Origin: Actinomycetes bacterium
GTDB lineage: Bacteria; Actinomycetota; Acidimicrobiia; Acidimicrobiales; RAAP-2
Direction of reading: 5' to 3'
Length of the DNA stretch: 64,000 nucleotides
Assembly (NCBI GenBank): GCA_021793515.1
Contig: JAJYSP010000009.1
Location: forward strand, 1 to 64,000
The notes under the pieces are model-generated. The model had not been told where the DNA came from. It searched no databases and worked only from the letters and a program-made list of their open reading frames with translations. This document shows positions 8,700 to 19,050 of this stretch, piece by piece. The stretch's first letter is position 1; every line of letters begins with the position of its first letter. A program made the translations under genes and the position numbers.

Positions 8700-9759
8700 T
8701 ACGAGACTCGCCGTGTCGCCGCAGTCGCACAGACCCGCCGAACACGGCCGAGCCCGCGTGGTGCTCTACACCCTCGGTGGCACCATCGCCTCCTCTGACG
8801 TTGACGGCACGGGTGGGGTGCGACCGAGCCTCGATGGTGCGGCGTTGCTCGGACTCGCGTCCGGCGCGCTGGGTGACCTCGAGGTCGAGGTGGTCGGTGT
8901 GCGACAAGTGCCGTCAGGCGAACTCACGATCGAGGACGCCGTCGAGCTCAGCCACCGGATCACCCACGACCTCGAGCGTGGATTCGACGGCGCCGTCGTC
9001 ACCCAAGGCACGGACACGATCGAGGAGTTCGCTTTCGCCTTGGACCTGCTGAGCACGAGTGCGTCGCCGATCGTGGTCACCGGGGCCATGCGCCATCCCG
9101 GCGAGCTCAGCGCCGACGGACCGGCCAACCTCGCCGCTGCGATCCGCGTCGCGAGCGATCCGTCGATGCGCGGACTCGGGGTCCTCGTGGTCATGAACGA
9201 CGAGGTCCACGCGGCTCGATTCGTACGCAAGTCCGATTCGGCGAGCCTCGCCGCGTTCGCGTCGTGGGCGACGGGCCCCATCGCTCGAATCCTCGAGGGT
9301 CGCACCCGGCGCTACGTCAGTCCGCCTCCCCTCGCCCGCGTGCTCGAGCCCGTCCGGCCCGGCACTGTGGTGCCCGCGGTGGCCCTCGCGACCTGCGCCC
9401 TCGGCGTCGACGCTCGCCTGGTCGAGCATCTCGTTGACCTCGGCTACGCCGGCCTCGTCGTCGAGGGCTTTGGCGGCGGACACGTGCCGGCCCGGCTCGT
9501 TGAACCCTTGACGACCCTCGCCGCGACGATGCCCGTCGTGCTCGCCTCACGCACCGGCGCCGGTGACGTCCTCGCGTCGACCTACGGCTACGTAGGGTCC
9601 GAACGTGACCTGTTGGGGCGTGGCTTGATCAGTGCGGGCTTCCTCGACGGCCCCAAGGCTCGCGTGCTACTCAGCCTGCTGCTCGCGACCGGGGCCACGA
9701 CGGACCAGGTCGTGACGGCATTCGCGCGCTTGCACCGTTCGGCGACGGAACTCGCGTAA
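8680..9759 (+). CDS. L-asparaginase
   Basis: Hydrolyses L-asparagine to aspartate and ammonia. The first catalytic threonine is in LYTLGGTIAS (about residue 34), and the second signature is VVTQGTDTIEEFAF (about 110), with the Thr-Asp pair of bacterial type I/II asparaginases. VVTGAMRHPGELSADGPANL and SRTGAGDVLASTYGY are also typical. There is no signal peptide, so it is probably cytoplasmic. The 359-residue frame overlaps leuD by 20 bases; GTG at 8713 is an alternative start that would remove the overlap. Linkage to leuCD is probably co-transcription rather than a shared pathway. Confidence 0.88.
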   Translation: MATSWPDTRLAVSPQSHRPAEHGRARVVLYTLGGTIASSDVDGTGGVRPSLDGAALLGLASGALGDLEVEVVGVRQVPSGELTIEDAVELSHRITHDLERGFDGAVVTQGTDTIEEFAFALDLLSTSASPIVVTGAMRHPGELSADGPANLAAAIRVASDPSMRGLGVLVVMNDEVHAARFVRKSDSASLAAFASWATGPIARILEGRTRRYVSPPPLARVLEPVRPGTVVPAVALATCALGVDARLVEHLVDLGYAGLVVEGFGGGHVPARLVEPLTTLAATMPVVLASRTGAGDVLASTYGYVGSERDLLGRGLISAGFLDGPKARVLLSLLLATGATTDQVVTAFARLHRSATELA

Positions 9760-9805
9760 CGCTGCTCGTGGTCCTACGCTCTGCGTAGCACTGACGAGGA
9801 GCAAC

Positions 9806-11179
9806 ATGGTTCCATTCCCGTACGCCGAGCAGTACCCGATCCATCGGGCTCTCCCCGAGGAGGGTACGCGCCGCACCGAGGTCCTCGCCGTCCTCGAGGA
9901 CCTCGCGACGCGCGAGGACCGGACCTGGGAGACGGGCCAGTGCTCGGGCACGATGTACTGCGGTGACCATGAGCACTACGACTTCTTGAACCGGGCGTTC
10001 TCGTACTTCTCACACGTGAACACCCTGCAACGCGACATGTGTCCGAGCGCCACGAAGTTCGAGGCCGAAATCATCGCGATGACCCTCGACCTACTCGGGG
10101 CGGGTGGTCACGGCGACGCGGCCGGTCTGGTGACCTCGGGTGGATCGGCGTCCATCGCCCACGCCGTGCTCGCCTATCGCGAGGCGAATGCGAAGACGCT
10201 CGAGCGACCCAACATAATCAAGCCCGAGACGGCTCACCCCGCCTTCGACAAGGCCGGTCACCTCTTCGGCGTCGAGATGCGCGTCGCGCCGGTCGACCCC
10301 GCGAGCGCGCAAGTCGATGTCGACTGGGTGCGCGACCACGTCGATGCGAACACCATCGCGCTCGTCGGATCCGCGTGTAACTACGGCTACGGCACCATTG
10401 ACCCGATCGTCGAACTCGGCCAGCTCGCCCTCGAACGAGCGATTGGGCTCCACGTCGACGGCTGCCTGGGCGGCTTCATTCTGCCCTTCGGTCGCGAACT
10501 GGGCTACGTCGACGTGCCCTTTGACCTCTCGGTGCCGGGGGTCACGACGATGTCAGCCGACACGCACAAGTATGGCTACGCCCTCAAAGGCACGAGCGTG
10601 CTGTGTTTCGCCGACCGGACGCTGCGTAACAGCCAGTACTTCTACCAACCCGACTGGTCGGGCGGCAAGTACTGCTCCCCGGGAATGGACGGGTCAAGGT
10701 CGGGCGGTCTGCTCGCCGCGACCTGGGCCGCGATGGTCCAGCTCGGGCGCTCGGGCTACCGCGAGTATGCGCGTCGCATCTTCGAGACATCCGCAGCGAT
10801 GCAGGCGGCCGTTCGCTCCCACGACAGCCTCTCGATCATCGGATCACCGAGCTTCCTCTTCTCCTTCACCGCGACCGACTACGACGTCTACCACGTCAAC
10901 GATTTCCTGCGCCTGCGGGGCTGGCGCCTCAACGGCCAGCAGTACCCCAACGCTCTCCACATGGCCGTCACCCGGCCCCAGACCCAGGTCGGCGTGCTCG
11001 AGCGCTGGGAAGTCGACCTCGCCGACGCCGTCGCCTACGCCGAGGCCCACGCCGACGCCCCCGCGCAGTCCGGGGCGATCTACGGCGGAGTCGCCGGAGG
11101 TCCGTCGGCCGAGTCCGACGACCTCATCCGGTTCTTCATGGCCGACATGATGGACCAACAGCAATCGATCCCCGACTAG
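9806..11179 (+). CDS. PLP-dependent lyase/decarboxylase, sphingosine-1-phosphate-lyase-like
   Basis: A 457-residue fold-type I PLP enzyme of the group II decarboxylase superfamily. It looks closest to sphingosine-1-phosphate lyase: LVTSGGSASIAHAVLAYR (about residues 108-125), HPAFDKAGHLFG, HVDGCLGGFILPF, and the Schiff-base lysine in SADTHKYGYALKGTSVL (about 254). The QSGAIYGG near the C-terminus matches the conserved SGAVYG of that family. No N-terminal membrane anchor is seen, unlike the eukaryotic enzyme. Substrate is unknown: lyase of a phosphorylated amino alcohol, or an amino-acid decarboxylase. GAGGAG before the ATG is a good ribosome site. The next gene, a carbohydrate kinase, starts two bases after its stop. 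Confidence 0.85.
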   Translation: MVPFPYAEQYPIHRALPEEGTRRTEVLAVLEDLATREDRTWETGQCSGTMYCGDHEHYDFLNRAFSYFSHVNTLQRDMCPSATKFEAEIIAMTLDLLGAGGHGDAAGLVTSGGSASIAHAVLAYREANAKTLERPNIIKPETAHPAFDKAGHLFGVEMRVAPVDPASAQVDVDWVRDHVDANTIALVGSACNYGYGTIDPIVELGQLALERAIGLHVDGCLGGFILPFGRELGYVDVPFDLSVPGVTTMSADTHKYGYALKGTSVLCFADRTLRNSQYFYQPDWSGGKYCSPGMDGSRSGGLLAATWAAMVQLGRSGYREYARRIFETSAAMQAAVRSHDSLSIIGSPSFLFSFTATDYDVYHVNDFLRLRGWRLNGQQYPNALHMAVTRPQTQVGVLERWEVDLADAVAYAEAHADAPAQSGAIYGGVAGGPSAESDDLIRFFMADMMDQQQSIPD

Positions 11180-11181
11180 TC

Positions 11182-12714
11182 GTGGACCTCGACCTCTACC
11201 TCGTCGTCGACCTCGGCACCGGCGGGCCCAAGGTGGGTCTCGTGGACTCGAGCGGAACGCTCGTGGACCACGTCGTCTCCCCAGTGACCACGACGTACGC
11301 GGGTGATGGTGCGGCCACTCAGGACGCGAACGAGTGGTGGGCCCTCATACTGCGCGACGCGGGACGACTATTGGATGAACCCGGCCGCGCCCGCCGCGTA
11401 CGCGCCATCGGGGTGACGGGCCAGTACGGGTCCACCGTGCCGGTCGACGAGAACGGGCTACCGACCGGACCCTGTCTCACCTGGATGGACACTCGCGGCG
11501 GTCCCTGGAGCAAGCGCGCCGTGGGCGGACCGCTTCAGGGTTACAACCCCCGCGTCGCGCTCGCCTTCATCCGCCGCAGCGGCGGTGCACCCTCGACGGC
11601 AGGTGCCGACCCCGTCGGCCAGATCCTCTACCTCGAGCACGAGCAGCCGGGGGTCGTGGCGAAGACTCGCTGGTATCTCGAGCCCGTGGACTACCTCACC
11701 ATGCGTCTCACCGGCGTCGCGTCCGCGACGCACGCGTCGCGTCTCGCCATGTGGATGACCGACAACCGACACCTGACCCGGTACCGCTACGACCCCGTAC
11801 TGCTCGACCTCGTGGGCCTGAACGACACACGCCTCGCCCCCCTCGTACCCTTCGGTTCGTGCGTCGGGACCGTCAGACCCGACGTCGCCGCGCAACTCGG
11901 CCTCGCGCCGGAAACCGCCGTCGCCACCGGCGTCCCCGACCTGCACGCCGCGACGATCGGTTCAGGCGCCTCGGGCCTCTACGACACGCACCTAGCGCTG
12001 TCGACGACGTCGTGGATCAGCTGTCCGGTGCCGATGAAGAAGACCGACATCCTTCATTCGATCGCCTCGGTACCGGGTCTCGACAACGACCACTACCTCG
12101 TGATCAACAATCAAGAGACCGGTGCGCGGGCCCTCGCGTGGCTGCGCGACGCGCTGACCGGCCCGGGTAAGCCGGCGACCATCGAAGAGCTGACGGCCCT
12201 CGCCGCGACCTCGCCGGCCGGGGCCAACGGCGCGCGCTTCACGCCGTGGCTCGCCGGCGAGCGCTCACCCGTCGATGACAAGGGGGCGCGCGGCGGATTC
12301 TCGAACCTCTCGGTCACGACCACGACAGCCGACCTCGTGCGCGCCGTGCTCGAAGGGGTCGCCGCCAACAGCGCGTGGCTCTTCGCCGCGGTCGAGCGAT
12401 TCACCGGCCGTCGCCTCGAGCCAGTGCGCCTCGTCGGCGGCGGCGCCCAGTCGACCCTATGGTGCCAGATCTACGCCTCCACGCTCAAGCGCCCGGTCAT
12501 CCAGGTGGCCGATCCGCTGACCGCTCAACTTCGCGGCGTCGCCCACGTTGCGGCGAGCGCCGTCGGCGACGCGACACTCGCCGAGGTACCCCAAACCCGC
12601 CCGGGCCGGGTCTTCGAACCCGATCCCAACGACCGCACGACCTACGACGAGGTCGCCCGGGACCTGCCACGACGCTTTGCACTCGAACGCCGGTGGCGTC
12701 GCTCGTCTCGATGA
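11182..12714 (+). CDS. FGGY-family carbohydrate kinase
   Basis: A 510-residue sugar/polyol kinase of the xylulokinase/gluconokinase type. The N-terminal ATPase half starts [17 protein letters not shown], and [17 protein letters not shown] plus [10 protein letters not shown] are typical FGGY motifs. The C-terminal half has [14 protein letters not shown] and [19 protein letters not shown], the nucleotide-binding glycine loop. Specificity cannot be assigned. The GTG start is only two bases after the stop of the PLP lyase, so the two proteins are very likely made together. That raises the possibility that the kinase provides the lyase's phosphorylated substrate. Confidence 0.88.
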   Translation: MDLDLYLVVDLGTGGPKVGLVDSSGTLVDHVVSPVTTTYAGDGAATQDANEWWALILRDAGRLLDEPGRARRVRAIGVTGQYGSTVPVDENGLPTGPCLTWMDTRGGPWSKRAVGGPLQGYNPRVALAFIRRSGGAPSTAGADPVGQILYLEHEQPGVVAKTRWYLEPVDYLTMRLTGVASATHASRLAMWMTDNRHLTRYRYDPVLLDLVGLNDTRLAPLVPFGSCVGTVRPDVAAQLGLAPETAVATGVPDLHAATIGSGASGLYDTHLALSTTSWISCPVPMKKTDILHSIASVPGLDNDHYLVINNQETGARALAWLRDALTGPGKPATIEELTALAATSPAGANGARFTPWLAGERSPVDDKGARGGFSNLSVTTTTADLVRAVLEGVAANSAWLFAAVERFTGRRLEPVRLVGGGAQSTLWCQIYASTLKRPVIQVADPLTAQLRGVAHVAASAVGDATLAEVPQTRPGRVFEPDPNDRTTYDEVARDLPRRFALERRWRRSSR

Positions 12715-12761
12715 TCGGTCTCGGATATGGTCGGGTCAACGTCGTATGCGAGAGGAGGACC

Positions 12762-13769
12762 ATGTCCCTCGATCAGTTCCCCCGGTACCCGCTCCGTTTC
12801 GGCCCGTCGCCGATTCATCGACTCGACCGACTCAGTGAGTATCTGGGTGGAGCCACCGTTTGGGCCAAACGCGAGGACGTGAACTCGGGTCTCGCCTTCG
12901 GCGGGAACAAGGTCCGAAAGTTGGAGTACCTCGTCGCCGATGCCCTCGCCCAGGGCTGTGACACCCTGGTCTCGATCGGCGGGGTCCAGTCCAATCACAC
13001 TCGCCAGGTGGCCGCCGCAGCCGCGGCCGTCGGCATGAAGTGCGTCCTCATCCAAGAGAGCTGGGTCGACTGGCCCGACATCACCTACGACCGGGTCGGC
13101 AACATCCTGCTCAGCCGACTCATGGGCGCCGACGTGCGGCTGGTCGACGCGAACTTCGGCATCGGCTTCAAGACCAGTTGGGAGCGGGCCATCGCCGAAC
13201 TCGAGGCCGCGGGCCACCGCCCCTACGCCATCCCCGCCGGTGCCTCCGACCACCGTCTCGGCGGACTCGGCTTCGCGGGCTGGGCGCTCGAGGTCGAGCA
13301 GCAAGAGCGCGAACTCGGGGTCGCCTTTGACTACGTGGTCGTGTGTTCCGTGACCGGATCGACCCAGGCGGGCATGATCGCTGGCTTCGCGGTCAACGAC
13401 CTGCCCCGCAAGGTGATCGGCATCGACGCCTCGGCCAAGCCCGAGGAGACGTGGGACCAAGTCGCGCGGATCGCGCGCGCGACGGCCACCCTGATCGGTG
13501 TCGAGCGCCCGATCCTCGACGAGGAGATCATCCTGGACGACCGCTACCACGCCGGCACCTACGGGATCCCCGACGAGCGCACAGTCCACGCGATCAAGTT
13601 GGGCGCCTCACTCGAGGCCATGATCACCGATCCGGTCTACGAGGGCAAATCACTCGCCGGACTCATCGACCTCGTTCAGCGCCACGAGCTCGAACCCGAC
13701 GCCAACGTCCTCTTCGCCCACCTCGGCGGGCAACCGGCAATCAACGGTTACGCGAGCCTCTTCAGCTAG
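12762..13769 (+). CDS. acdS: 1-aminocyclopropane-1-carboxylate deaminase
   Basis: A fold-type II PLP enzyme that opens the cyclopropane ring of ACC to give 2-oxobutyrate and ammonia. The 335-residue protein tracks the known AcdS family along its whole length: [40 protein letters not shown] with the PLP lysine, [18 protein letters not shown], and [18 protein letters not shown]. The two positions used to separate ACC deaminase from D-cysteine desulfhydrase carry the deaminase residues: Glu in DPVYEGKS and Leu in [16 protein letters not shown] precedes the ATG at 12762; the much longer frame upstream overlaps the kinase and is not real. 2-Oxobutyrate could feed isoleucine synthesis. Confidence 0.9.
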   Translation: MSLDQFPRYPLRFGPSPIHRLDRLSEYLGGATVWAKREDVNSGLAFGGNKVRKLEYLVADALAQGCDTLVSIGGVQSNHTRQVAAAAAAVGMKCVLIQESWVDWPDITYDRVGNILLSRLMGADVRLVDANFGIGFKTSWERAIAELEAAGHRPYAIPAGASDHRLGGLGFAGWALEVEQQERELGVAFDYVVVCSVTGSTQAGMIAGFAVNDLPRKVIGIDASAKPEETWDQVARIARATATLIGVERPILDEEIILDDRYHAGTYGIPDERTVHAIKLGASLEAMITDPVYEGKSLAGLIDLVQRHELEPDANVLFAHLGGQPAINGYASLFS

Positions 13770-14386
13770 TAGGCGAAGACCTCGTCGCGCACGACCGTGC
13801 GACGCGCTTGACGGTGACGCCACGCGGCCAAGGTCGCGATTGTGAGGTTCGCCAGACCCGCGGCGCTCGTCGCGACGAGGGCCGCCCAGAGGTGGTCGCC
13901 GTCGTAGTACGCGACCCACAGGATCGACCCCACTGCGCCGAGCGTCCAGGACGTCGTGGAAACCCCCGATGCGTCGACCTCGCGCACGAGCTCGACCAAC
14001 TGGGGACCGCGGGTCAGTGACATGGACACGCCGATGCCGTAGACGCCGGCCGACCAGCCACCGATCACCGCTGGCATCAGGCACGTCACCGCGAACAGCG
14101 CCAGGGACCACCCCACCGTTCGCCAGGCGCGCCACGGGGATAAGCGGAAGAGGATCGCCACCTGCAGGGGCAGCACGATGAGGCTGCCGAGGACGACCGG
14201 CCACGACCCCGCGGCCAGACCGTAGGCGATCCAGAATCCACCCATCATGGTGAAGAGCGACCACGTCGCGAGCGAGACACCCTCGACACCCTCGACGCTC
14301 ACGCGTCGCCACTGTGCCGCGGCGCCCACGAGACCCACGACGACGGCCAGCCAGCCGATGGCGGCTGTCAACGCGTGGGAATGCAC
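13766..14386 (-). CDS. PQ-loop repeat (SWEET-like) membrane protein
   Basis: A 206-residue integral membrane protein with about seven hydrophobic segments. Two copies of a PQ-loop-type unit can be seen: [21 protein letters not shown] (about residues 36-56) and [21 protein letters not shown] (about 141-161). The second is preceded by a literal Pro-Gln in RGPQLVELV. This two-repeat plan resembles duplicated SWEET/PQ-loop transporters of small solutes; most bacterial relatives have a single repeat. The substrate is unknown. It converges on acdS with a four-base overlap of the stop regions and has no same-strand partner. Confidence 0.6.
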   Translation of the reverse strand: MHSHALTAAIGWLAVVVGLVGAAAQWRRVSVEGVEGVSLATWSLFTMMGGFWIAYGLAAGSWPVVLGSLIVLPLQVAILFRLSPWRAWRTVGWSLALFAVTCLMPAVIGGWSAGVYGIGVSMSLTRGPQLVELVREVDASGVSTTSWTLGAVGSILWVAYYDGDHLWAALVATSAAGLANLTIATLAAWRHRQARRTVVRDEVFAY

Positions 14387-14411
14387 CTACCCAGGGTAAC
14401 GGCCCACGACC

Positions 14412-16169
<1,758 letters not shown>

Positions 16170-16170
<1 letters not shown>

Positions 16171-16208
16171 TATTGCAGCAGCAGCTCGACGTTGATAGAT
16201 GCGCTCAC
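16170..16208 (-). CDS. leuL: leuA leader peptide
   Basis: A 12-codon frame (GTG start, TAG stop) reads MSASINVELLLQ with three consecutive Leu CTG codons immediately before the end. It is followed by a perfect hairpin and an intrinsic terminator, then leuA. Leader peptides of this kind sense charged tRNA-Leu by ribosome stalling and are known upstream of leuA in Actinobacteria. A TAGACT -10 element ends exactly six bases before the GTG, so the message probably begins at the start codon and lacks a ribosome-binding site. Confidence 0.8.
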
Positions 16209-16214
16209 CTGCCC

Positions 16215-16242
16215 AGTCTACCGGTTCGGTCCCCCGTGTCCA
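16215..16242 (-). promoter_or_regulatory. Promoter of the leuL-leuA transcript
   Basis: On the minus strand, TGGACA (16242-16237) and TAGACT (16220-16215) are separated by 16 bases. The leader GTG begins six bases after the -10 element, consistent with a leaderless transcript. Confidence 0.55.
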
Positions 16243-16269
16243 GCGGTCCGCCTGGGCTAACCTCGGGCC

Positions 16270-16422
16270 GTGAGCGTGATACGGGCATTCATCAAACTCG
16301 CGGCGCTCGTCGTCCTCTTGGGACTCGTCGCCGCCGTCATTGCGGTGGTCTCACGCGGCCGTAGCGCCCAACCCGTCTCCTATGACGAGTGGCCGACGGT
16401 CCCGCGCAAGCCCGTAGCCTGA
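16270..16422 (+). CDS. Small single-span membrane protein
   Basis: A 50-residue frame (GTG start, TGA stop). Residues 5-28 form one hydrophobic helix (IRAFIKLAALVVLLGLVAAV region). A short basic segment (SRGRSAQ) follows, then a tail with SYDEWPTVPRKP. Small actinobacterial membrane proteins with an aromatic acidic tail of this kind are often conserved but uncharacterised. It is divergent from the leuL promoter and lies 21 bases before the aldo/keto reductase on the same strand. High third-position G+C supports it as a gene; no ribosome site is obvious. Confidence 0.6.
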   Translation: MSVIRAFIKLAALVVLLGLVAAVIAVVSRGRSAQPVSYDEWPTVPRKPVA

Positions 16423-16443
16423 TCAACAACGCAAAGGAGCACC

Positions 16444-17424
16444 ATGGCAACCATGCAATATCGCCGTCTCGGCCGTTCGGGCCTCAAGGTCAGTGTCCTG
16501 TCCTTCGGGAGTTGGGTCACGTTCGCCAACCAGAACCAGATCGAGACCGCCCAGCAAGCGGCCGAGTGCCTCAGCGCCGCCAAGGACGCTGGGGTCAACT
16601 TCTTCGACAACGCCGAGGCCTACGCGGCGGGTGAGTCCGAGCGAGTCATGGGTGCGGCCTTCCGCGAACTGGGCTGGCAACGCCACGAGTACGTGGTCTC
16701 CACCAAGCTCTTCTGGGGTCTGCACGACGTGCCCAACATGAAGAACACCCTGAATCGCAAGTACCTGGCCCAGGCGATCGACGGGTCCCTCGAACGCTTC
16801 GGGCTCGACTTCGTCGACCTCGTGTTCTGTCACCGCCCCGACCCCAAGACGCCCATCGAGGAGACGGTCTGGGCGATGAGCGACATGATCTCCCAGGGCA
16901 AGGCGCTCTACTGGGGCACCTCGGAGTGGAACGCCGACGACATTCGCGCCGCCTACGACATCGCCGACCGCCACCACCTGCACAAGCCGGTCGTCGAACA
17001 GCCCCAGTACAACATCCTGTGGCGCGACCGCGTCGAGAAGGAGTACCGACGCCTGTACGAGGACATCGGCCTCGGCACCACGATCTGGTCACCGCTCTCC
17101 TCGGGCCTCTTGACCGGTAAGTACCTCAACGGCGTCCCCGAAGGGTCGCGCGCGACCCTGCCCGGTTACGAGTGGCTCCGCGGCATGCTCACCGACCCGG
17201 CCCGCAACAAGAAAGTCGCCGACCTCAAGGTCATCGCCGACGAGCTCGGCGTCTCGCTCACCCAACTATCCCTCGCCTGGTGCGCGAAGAACCCTAACGT
17301 CTCGACAGTGATCACCGGTGCGTCATCGGCCGCACAGGTCCGCGAGAACATGACCGCACTCGATGCGATCGACTTGCTCACCGACGAGGTCATGGAGCGG
17401 ATCGACCTGATCAGCCTGTTCTAG
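16444..17424 (+). CDS. Aldo/keto reductase (potassium-channel beta-subunit type)
   Basis: A 326-residue NADPH-dependent oxidoreductase with a TIM-barrel fold. The start [19 protein letters not shown] is typical. The catalytic tetrad is visible as Asp and Tyr in [15 protein letters not shown] (about residues 56-62), Lys in [10 protein letters not shown], and His in [15 protein letters not shown]. The C-terminal cofactor segment includes [17 protein letters not shown]. The closest named group is the Kv-beta-like/YghZ subfamily of aldo/keto reductases, which reduce aldehydes; the natural substrate is unknown. GGAG lies before the ATG. It is preceded by the 50-residue membrane protein and converges on serA. 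Confidence 0.9.
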   Translation: MATMQYRRLGRSGLKVSVLSFGSWVTFANQNQIETAQQAAECLSAAKDAGVNFFDNAEAYAAGESERVMGAAFRELGWQRHEYVVSTKLFWGLHDVPNMKNTLNRKYLAQAIDGSLERFGLDFVDLVFCHRPDPKTPIEETVWAMSDMISQGKALYWGTSEWNADDIRAAYDIADRHHLHKPVVEQPQYNILWRDRVEKEYRRLYEDIGLGTTIWSPLSSGLLTGKYLNGVPEGSRATLPGYEWLRGMLTDPARNKKVADLKVIADELGVSLTQLSLAWCAKNPNVSTVITGASSAAQVRENMTALDAIDLLTDEVMERIDLISLF

Positions 17425-17437
17425 GAGCCCCGAGCCC

Positions 17438-19012
17438 CTAGCGCAGCGTGATCAGGTGGATGTCCTGGATTCCCTCGGTCGCGCGAAGCCGCTCGATCAC
17501 CGACTCGGGCGTCGGGGTGGTCGTCGAGATCACCATGAGCGCCGTCTTGGTCGTCGGATCCGGACCGACCGCCATGGACGAGATCGACACGTGCGCCTCG
17601 CCGAGGGCGAGACCGACGTGACCGATCATGCCCGGCCGGTCGTCGTTGCGCACGACCAGCATCGTGGCCGCGGGCGGGATCTCGACGCTGTGACCGTCGA
17701 CGGTAACGATTCGAGTCTCGAGTCGGGTCCCGATCGTCATCAACGTGCCCGACACCGCGTGGTCGCCCGAGCGCACTGTGATCAGGTTGACGTATTCCGG
17801 TGACTCGACCGTGGCGACCTCACCCCACGTGAGGCCGTGCTCCGCCGCCATTTGGGGTGCATTGACGAACGACACGCCGTCGTGACCAGTGGCGCCGAGC
17901 AGGCCCTTCAGCGCACAGAGTGTGAGAATCTTGGTGCCGGCACCGGCTAGCTCGCCCTGATAGATCACCTCGAGGTCGGCGGGGTTGCCGTCGAGCAGAC
18001 CACCGATGAAGCGACCGAGCACCTCGGCGAGGCCCATGAAGGGCCGAACGACGTTGGAGACCTCGCCGGCCGCGACGTTCACCGCAAATGGTACGAAGTC
18101 CCCCGCGAGGGCCAACTGCACCTGTTCAGCGATCGTGACACCGGCCTTGTCCTGGGCTTCGGCGGTTGAGGCGCCGAGGTGGGGAACCACCACGACCGAG
18201 GCCAGGTCGAAGAGGGGGGACTCGGTGGTGGGCTCCTTTGCGAAGACGTCCAGGGCTGCGCCGTGGACGTGACCGATGCGGATCGCCTCGGCCAGGTCGT
18301 CCTCGTTGACGATGCCCCCGCGCGCCGCGTTCACGATCCGAACCCCGACCTTGGTCTTGGCCAGTGCGGCCGCGTCGAGGAGGTTGGTGGTCTCCTTGTT
18401 CTTCGGTAGGTGGATGGTGATGAAGTCGCTCTGGGCGAGCAGCGCGTCCAGCGTCATCAACTGGACACCCATGTGCTTGGCCCGCTCCTCGGAGATGTAG
18501 GGGTCAAAGGCCACGATCCGCATACCGAAGGCGAGTGCGCGCTGGGCGACGAGCGCCCCGATCTTGCCGAGACCGACGACGCCGAGGGTCTTGCCGTACA
18601 GTTCAACGCCCTCCCACTTGGACCGCTCCCACTTGCCGGCCTTTAACGCCGCGTGGGCCTGGGGAATGTTGCGGGCCTGCGCGAGCAACAGTGCCATCGC
18701 CTGCTCGGCCGCCGAGAGGATGTTGGACTGGGGAGCGTTAACCACCATGACGCCGAGCTCGGTCGCCTTGGCGACGTCGACGTTGTCCAGGCCGATGCCG
18801 GCGCGTCCGACCACGACCAGGTCCCTCGCCGCCTCGAGCGTCGCCGCGTCCACCTGCGTGGCCGAACGGATGATCAGGGCATTCGCACCGACCACCGCGT
18901 CGAGCAGCTCCGCCGGGGAGAGTCCGAGTCGTACGTCGACCTCGTGGCCGGCGTTACGGAGCTCCTGGAGCCCCGACTGCGCGATTTCCTCCGTTACCAG
19001 TACACGAGCCAC
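17438..19012 (-). CDS. serA: D-3-phosphoglycerate dehydrogenase (long form)
   Basis: Catalyses the first step of serine synthesis, oxidising 3-phosphoglycerate with NAD. The 524-residue protein has the substrate domain (VGRAGIGLDNVDVAKATELG), the NAD domain (LGVVGLGKIGALVAQRALAFG, near residue 145), NAARGGIVNEDDLAEAI with the catalytic Arg region, and VVPHLGASTAEAQDKAG with the catalytic His. An intervening domain (about 315-450) and a C-terminal ACT domain (MLVVRNDDRPGMIGHVG) follow, as in mycobacterial SerA, where serine feedback acts. The start is GTG with AAAGG upstream. It is 38 bases downstream of aspC and probably in one operon with it. Confidence 0.95.
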   Translation of the reverse strand: MARVLVTEEIAQSGLQELRNAGHEVDVRLGLSPAELLDAVVGANALIIRSATQVDAATLEAARDLVVVGRAGIGLDNVDVAKATELGVMVVNAPQSNILSAAEQAMALLLAQARNIPQAHAALKAGKWERSKWEGVELYGKTLGVVGLGKIGALVAQRALAFGMRIVAFDPYISEERAKHMGVQLMTLDALLAQSDFITIHLPKNKETTNLLDAAALAKTKVGVRIVNAARGGIVNEDDLAEAIRIGHVHGAALDVFAKEPTTESPLFDLASVVVVPHLGASTAEAQDKAGVTIAEQVQLALAGDFVPFAVNVAAGEVSNVVRPFMGLAEVLGRFIGGLLDGNPADLEVIYQGELAGAGTKILTLCALKGLLGATGHDGVSFVNAPQMAAEHGLTWGEVATVESPEYVNLITVRSGDHAVSGTLMTIGTRLETRIVTVDGHSVEIPPAATMLVVRNDDRPGMIGHVGLALGEAHVSISSMAVGPDPTTKTALMVISTTTPTPESVIERLRATEGIQDIHLITLR

Positions 19013-19050
19013 TGTTCACCTTTCTTTGATCGCACCCACGCTAGTAAGCG

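Noticed and set aside
9774-9788. Small hairpin (CTACGC, loop TCT, GCGTAG) before the PLP lyase
   Set aside because: Only six base pairs and no T-run; it could occur by chance and lies too close to the ribosome site to interpret.
12375-12761. Upstream extension of the acdS frame
   Set aside because: It overlaps the FGGY kinase and is Arg/Pro-rich; the ATG at 12762 has a strong ribosome site and matches the AcdS N-terminus.
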